Positions 12,117 to 13,813 of a stretch of DNA of 13,813 nucleotides are shown here, in pieces (positions within the stretch are counted from its first letter, which is position 1; every line of letters starts with the position of its first letter). Both the position numbers and the translations under genes were made by a program. This DNA comes from Candidatus Borrarchaeota archaeon (GTDB lineage Archaea > Asgardarchaeota > Sifarchaeia > Borrarchaeales > Borrarchaeaceae), in the NCBI GenBank assembly GCA_016840645.1, contig JAEORY010000053.1, forward strand, positions 1-13,813. The letters run 5' to 3'. The notes under the pieces are model-generated. The model was not told the origin of the DNA. It made no database searches and worked only from the letters and a program-made list of their open reading frames with translations.

Positions 12117-12127
12117 AACACATCATC
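12117..12127 (+). promoter_or_regulatory. AACACATCATC start leader
   Basis: The 11-base AACACATCATC lies immediately before the ATG at 12128. An identical copy precedes the ATG at 12469. There is no SD. Confidence 0.55.
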
Positions 12128-12457
12128 ATGTTATCATTAAGCGATCGTCAACGATACACTAAATTAACCAAGCATGTCTATGAATTGCTGAAAGTCATTG
12201 GCAAGGGGATTTACATTGACATTGAGCTTGAACATTTGGTGCAAAAGCATGAAAAGAAATTACAAGAACAGCTAGACAAATACAGGTGTTTAATTGGCAA
12301 GAAAGCCACACGTAAAGCTAATTACTTCTCTTCATTCACAAGGGAGGGTATAATTGAAAAAATCATGTACTTCACCAATGACGATGTATTGATCAAATTT
12401 AGGTACAAAAGTAATGGGGGATTTGACACAATTCTTTATCATCGTGATCTCATTTAA
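12128..12457 (+). CDS. Hypothetical basic 109-aa protein
   Basis: The 109-residue, Lys-rich protein begins MLSLSDRQRYTKLTKHVYEL. It has a helical coiled-coil-like N-terminal half (HEKKLQEQLDKYRCLIGKKA) and a beta-prone C-terminal part (VLIKFRYKSNGGFDTILYHR). Its charge suggests nucleic-acid contact, but no family is recognised. It is the first gene after the terminator at 12038-12070 and is separated from the next gene by exactly the 11-base leader element. Confidence 0.7.
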   Translation: MLSLSDRQRYTKLTKHVYELLKVIGKGIYIDIELEHLVQKHEKKLQEQLDKYRCLIGKKATRKANYFSSFTREGIIEKIMYFTNDDVLIKFRYKSNGGFDTILYHRDLI

Positions 12458-12468
12458 AACACATCATC
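12458..12468 (+). promoter_or_regulatory. AACACATCATC start leader, exactly filling a gene gap
   Basis: AACACATCATC is the whole of the space between the TAA of the 109-residue gene and the ATG at 12469. Identity with the copy at 12117-12127 over all 11 bases, each time ending at the ATG, argues for a translation-start role rather than a promoter here. Confidence 0.55.
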
Positions 12469-12672
12469 ATGAAAATATTAATGAAGAAAATCAAAATGGT
12501 TAGATTGGTATACATACTTGTACCAATGGTATTAGTAGCAATTGCCGCACATCCTATTGTAATATCGTTTCTTGTTAAAGATATATTTTGGTTGCTTTTG
12601 TACCCAGCAGAAACTGGGGTTTTAGCTATTGTGGCGGCTAGTATTGGGATAACAGGGGAACAATATTATTAA
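12469..12672 (+). CDS. Two-span membrane protein (67 aa)
   Basis: The 67-residue protein has a basic start (MKILMKKIKMVR), a first hydrophobic segment (LVYILVPMVLVAIAAHPIVI, 13-32), a short charged turn (VKD) and a second segment (FWLLLYPAETGVLAIVAASI, 40-59). It is a small inner-membrane protein; a holin or superinfection-exclusion role would be guesswork. It is the middle gene of a string in which three neighbours share the CATC-type leader. Confidence 0.65.
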   Translation: MKILMKKIKMVRLVYILVPMVLVAIAAHPIVISFLVKDIFWLLLYPAETGVLAIVAASIGITGEQYY

Positions 12673-12684
12673 TATCACTAAAGT

Positions 12685-12714
12685 AACACATCATTTGAAT
12701 TAATATTCATCGCC
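12685..12714 (+). promoter_or_regulatory. AACACATCAT start leader, long variant
   Basis: AACACATCAT (12685-12694) is followed by a TTGAATTAATATT stretch and then CATCGCC before the ATG at 12715. It shares the first ten bases with the two 11-base copies and the CATCATTT...CATC layout with the copy at 10831-10850. Confidence 0.45.
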
Positions 12715-13179
12715 ATGACATTTAAATCAAAAAAAGCAAGAACAATAGCAGCTTGCGCAGAGCTAGCCGCTAAGTATCGTAACCCTGATGGGAAGACATT
12801 CTTCTTGGTGCTAAATTGTCCACTATGTATCATACATAACACTGTACATGTGGAGAATCCCATGCTCTCTAAGGGTACGAGGACATGTGTTGGTTGTCCT
12901 TTAGCGAGTAAAACTGGGGAAGTGGGGTGCACCAGATTTGACTCATATGATAATGCACATCAAGATTATATACGTAATATGGATAGATGTGAGGGGGAGG
13001 ACTATGACTCTATCGATATGGATACACCAATCGTTTGTGGTTATAAAGGTGAACCTAGCATCCACTTTTTGAGGAGGGCCATGTTTTTTGATCACTTGAT
13101 ACCTATATTAAGTGAGTTACCACCTGAAAGATTTACACGTGCAGGTTGGGTGTTTTTAGATCTTTTGGTATCAGGATAA
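12715..13179 (+). CDS. Cys-rich, probably zinc-binding protein (154 aa)
   Basis: The 154-residue protein contains NCPLCI (C35, C38) and TCVGCPL (C58, C61), two knuckles spaced for one structural zinc, plus C72 and the Cys/His of CIIH. The C-terminal third (FLRRAMFFDHLIPILSELPP, then RFTRAGWVFLDLLVSG) is helical and hydrophobic. No family is recognised. The protein is larger than the zinc-ribbon microproteins of the left block and not obviously related to them. Confidence 0.7.
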   Translation: MTFKSKKARTIAACAELAAKYRNPDGKTFFLVLNCPLCIIHNTVHVENPMLSKGTRTCVGCPLASKTGEVGCTRFDSYDNAHQDYIRNMDRCEGEDYDSIDMDTPIVCGYKGEPSIHFLRRAMFFDHLIPILSELPPERFTRAGWVFLDLLVSG

Positions 13180-13195
13180 AATAAAGACAAATAAC

Positions 13196-13390
13196 ATGTG
13201 TGGTAGTAGTCCATATCGTCGTGTAGTACTAGCTAAAGAAGCTGGTGAGAAGAGTGTAATGTTCACTTGTATAACTGCTCGTGATGTTAACATCATGGAA
13301 GAAGAGGGATTTGAGGTAACAATAATGGGGGAAGTAAAACAATTTGGTTCTACTAAGTTTTGTAATGATGTCATTGTTAATATTGTATAA
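13196..13390 (+). CDS. Hypothetical 64-aa protein
   Basis: The 64-residue protein begins MCGSSPYRRVVLAKEAGEKS and is mixed alpha/beta (VMFTCITARDVNIMEEEGFE, then VTIMGEVKQFGSTKF), with no family recognised. The start at 13196 follows an A-rich stretch (ATAAAGACAAATAAC) without an SD, the style common in Bacteroidota genes. The stop is two bases before the next ATG. Confidence 0.6.
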   Translation: MCGSSPYRRVVLAKEAGEKSVMFTCITARDVNIMEEEGFEVTIMGEVKQFGSTKFCNDVIVNIV

Positions 13391-13392
13391 CT

Positions 13393-13719
13393 ATGGAATC
13401 AAATAGGGAGAAAATAATACTTGAGACAGTAGAACGGTTAGGTGAACTGTCTGATAGTTTAAAAGGGTATGTTGAGAAATACAATGATGATTCAACAACA
13501 ATGGTAGAATTGCGTGTTGCTGTTGTATTCTTACATGACTCTATACTCATGGCTACTCAAGGCGATGTTAATCCATTCATAGAGTTTTCAAACAAAGCAA
13601 TGGAGCTAACACGTCGCGTACTGCTAGCTGGTGAACCAGCCAAGTTGATGAGGGATGACAAGAATGGTAATATACTCATACCACCAACTCAGCCAGCTGA
13701 ATTAACATCACGCAATTAG
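13393..13719 (+). CDS. Hypothetical helical 108-aa protein
   Basis: The 108-residue, largely helical protein begins MESNREKIILETVERLGELS and continues MVELRVAVVFLHDSILMATQ, with a Pro-containing C-terminal tail (NILIPPTQPAELTSRN). It ends in TAG. It starts two bases after the previous stop, so it is likely co-translated. Function unknown. Confidence 0.65.
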   Translation: MESNREKIILETVERLGELSDSLKGYVEKYNDDSTTMVELRVAVVFLHDSILMATQGDVNPFIEFSNKAMELTRRVLLAGEPAKLMRDDKNGNILIPPTQPAELTSRN

Positions 13720-13738
13720 TCACCAATACATAATCAAA

Positions 13739-13789
13739 ATGAAAAGATTTACAATACCTAGGGTAGCACATTGTGAAGGGGGGTGCTAA
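13739..13789 (+). CDS. Possible 16-aa peptide before the partial gene
   Basis: A 16-codon frame MKRFTIPRVAHCEGGC ends two bases before the ATG of the partial gene at 13792, and its last codons contain that gene's SD (AAGGGGGG). It may be a real coupling peptide or simply a chance frame; length alone cannot decide. Confidence 0.25.
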   Translation: MKRFTIPRVAHCEGGC

Positions 13790-13791
13790 CT

Positions 13792-13813
13792 ATGGCACGG
13801 AAGAAAGCAATGT
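13792..13813 (+). CDS. Partial gene at the right edge
   Basis: A start codon with a strong purine-rich SD (AAGGGGGG, about 13777-13783) opens a frame MARKKAM that runs off the window. The basic start gives no family clue. Confidence 0.5.

Noticed and set aside
1..13813. Stop-codon reassignment, as known in some crAss-like phages
   Set aside because: TerL, portal and the other long genes read through without internal TAG or TGA, and both codons end genes here (TGA at 6711-6713, TAG at 9275-9277, 9545-9547 and 13717-13719).
1..13813. CRISPR array, insertion sequence or integrase/attachment site
   Set aside because: No regularly spaced repeats, transposase or integrase motifs, or terminal inverted repeats were seen on either strand.

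Overview
The window looks like part of a tailed bacteriophage genome, most likely a crAss-like phage (order Crassvirales) or a close relative. The main evidence is on the left. A portal protein, running off the left edge, carries the blocks NFNIIRPKVDLLLGEE and ALIAGEEIYYIG, which I associate with crAss-like portals. Next to it is a large terminase whose ATPase and nuclease motifs are all visible. The DNA is AT-rich, the genes are short and tightly packed, stops are mostly TAA (a few TGA and TAG), and the standard genetic code holds throughout. The host is inferred, not seen, to be a member of the Bacteroidota, because crAss-like phages infect that phylum.

The layout is two divergent gene blocks separated by a non-coding stretch of about 190 bases (10658-10850).

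Left block (10657 down to 1, minus strand): it starts with a string of very small genes. These encode several Cys-rich or zinc-ribbon microproteins, coiled-coil and single-span membrane microproteins, a possible GroES-like co-chaperonin, a Trp-rich 298-residue unknown and a two-span membrane protein. It continues through further small hypotheticals, a zinc-ribbon protein with a long acidic tail and a winged-helix regulator. It ends with a packaging module: a 60-residue protein, a family-2-like glycosyltransferase, two conserved-looking small proteins, TerL and portal. Many of these genes are coupled by TAATG overlaps, and several have good Shine-Dalgarno (SD) sequences.

Four copies of a bipartite motif, GTAAC-N14/15-TACGTA, all point along the minus strand and each sits just before a gene or gene group (10657, 9019, 7381, 4866). 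They are best read as phage promoters. Two of them lie so close to the start codon that the transcripts would be almost leaderless, and one overlaps a Rho-independent-like terminator.

Right block (10851 to the end, plus strand): a short gene, a 23-residue microprotein, a 213-residue unknown flanked by its own candidate promoter and terminator, then five small genes and a partial gene at the right edge. None of these is functionally recognisable. Several starts here lack an SD and are instead preceded by a near-identical AACACATCATC element. By analogy with other crAss-like genomes, the right block would be the early/replication side and the left block the packaging and virion side. That assignment is inference, because no replication gene is visible in the window.
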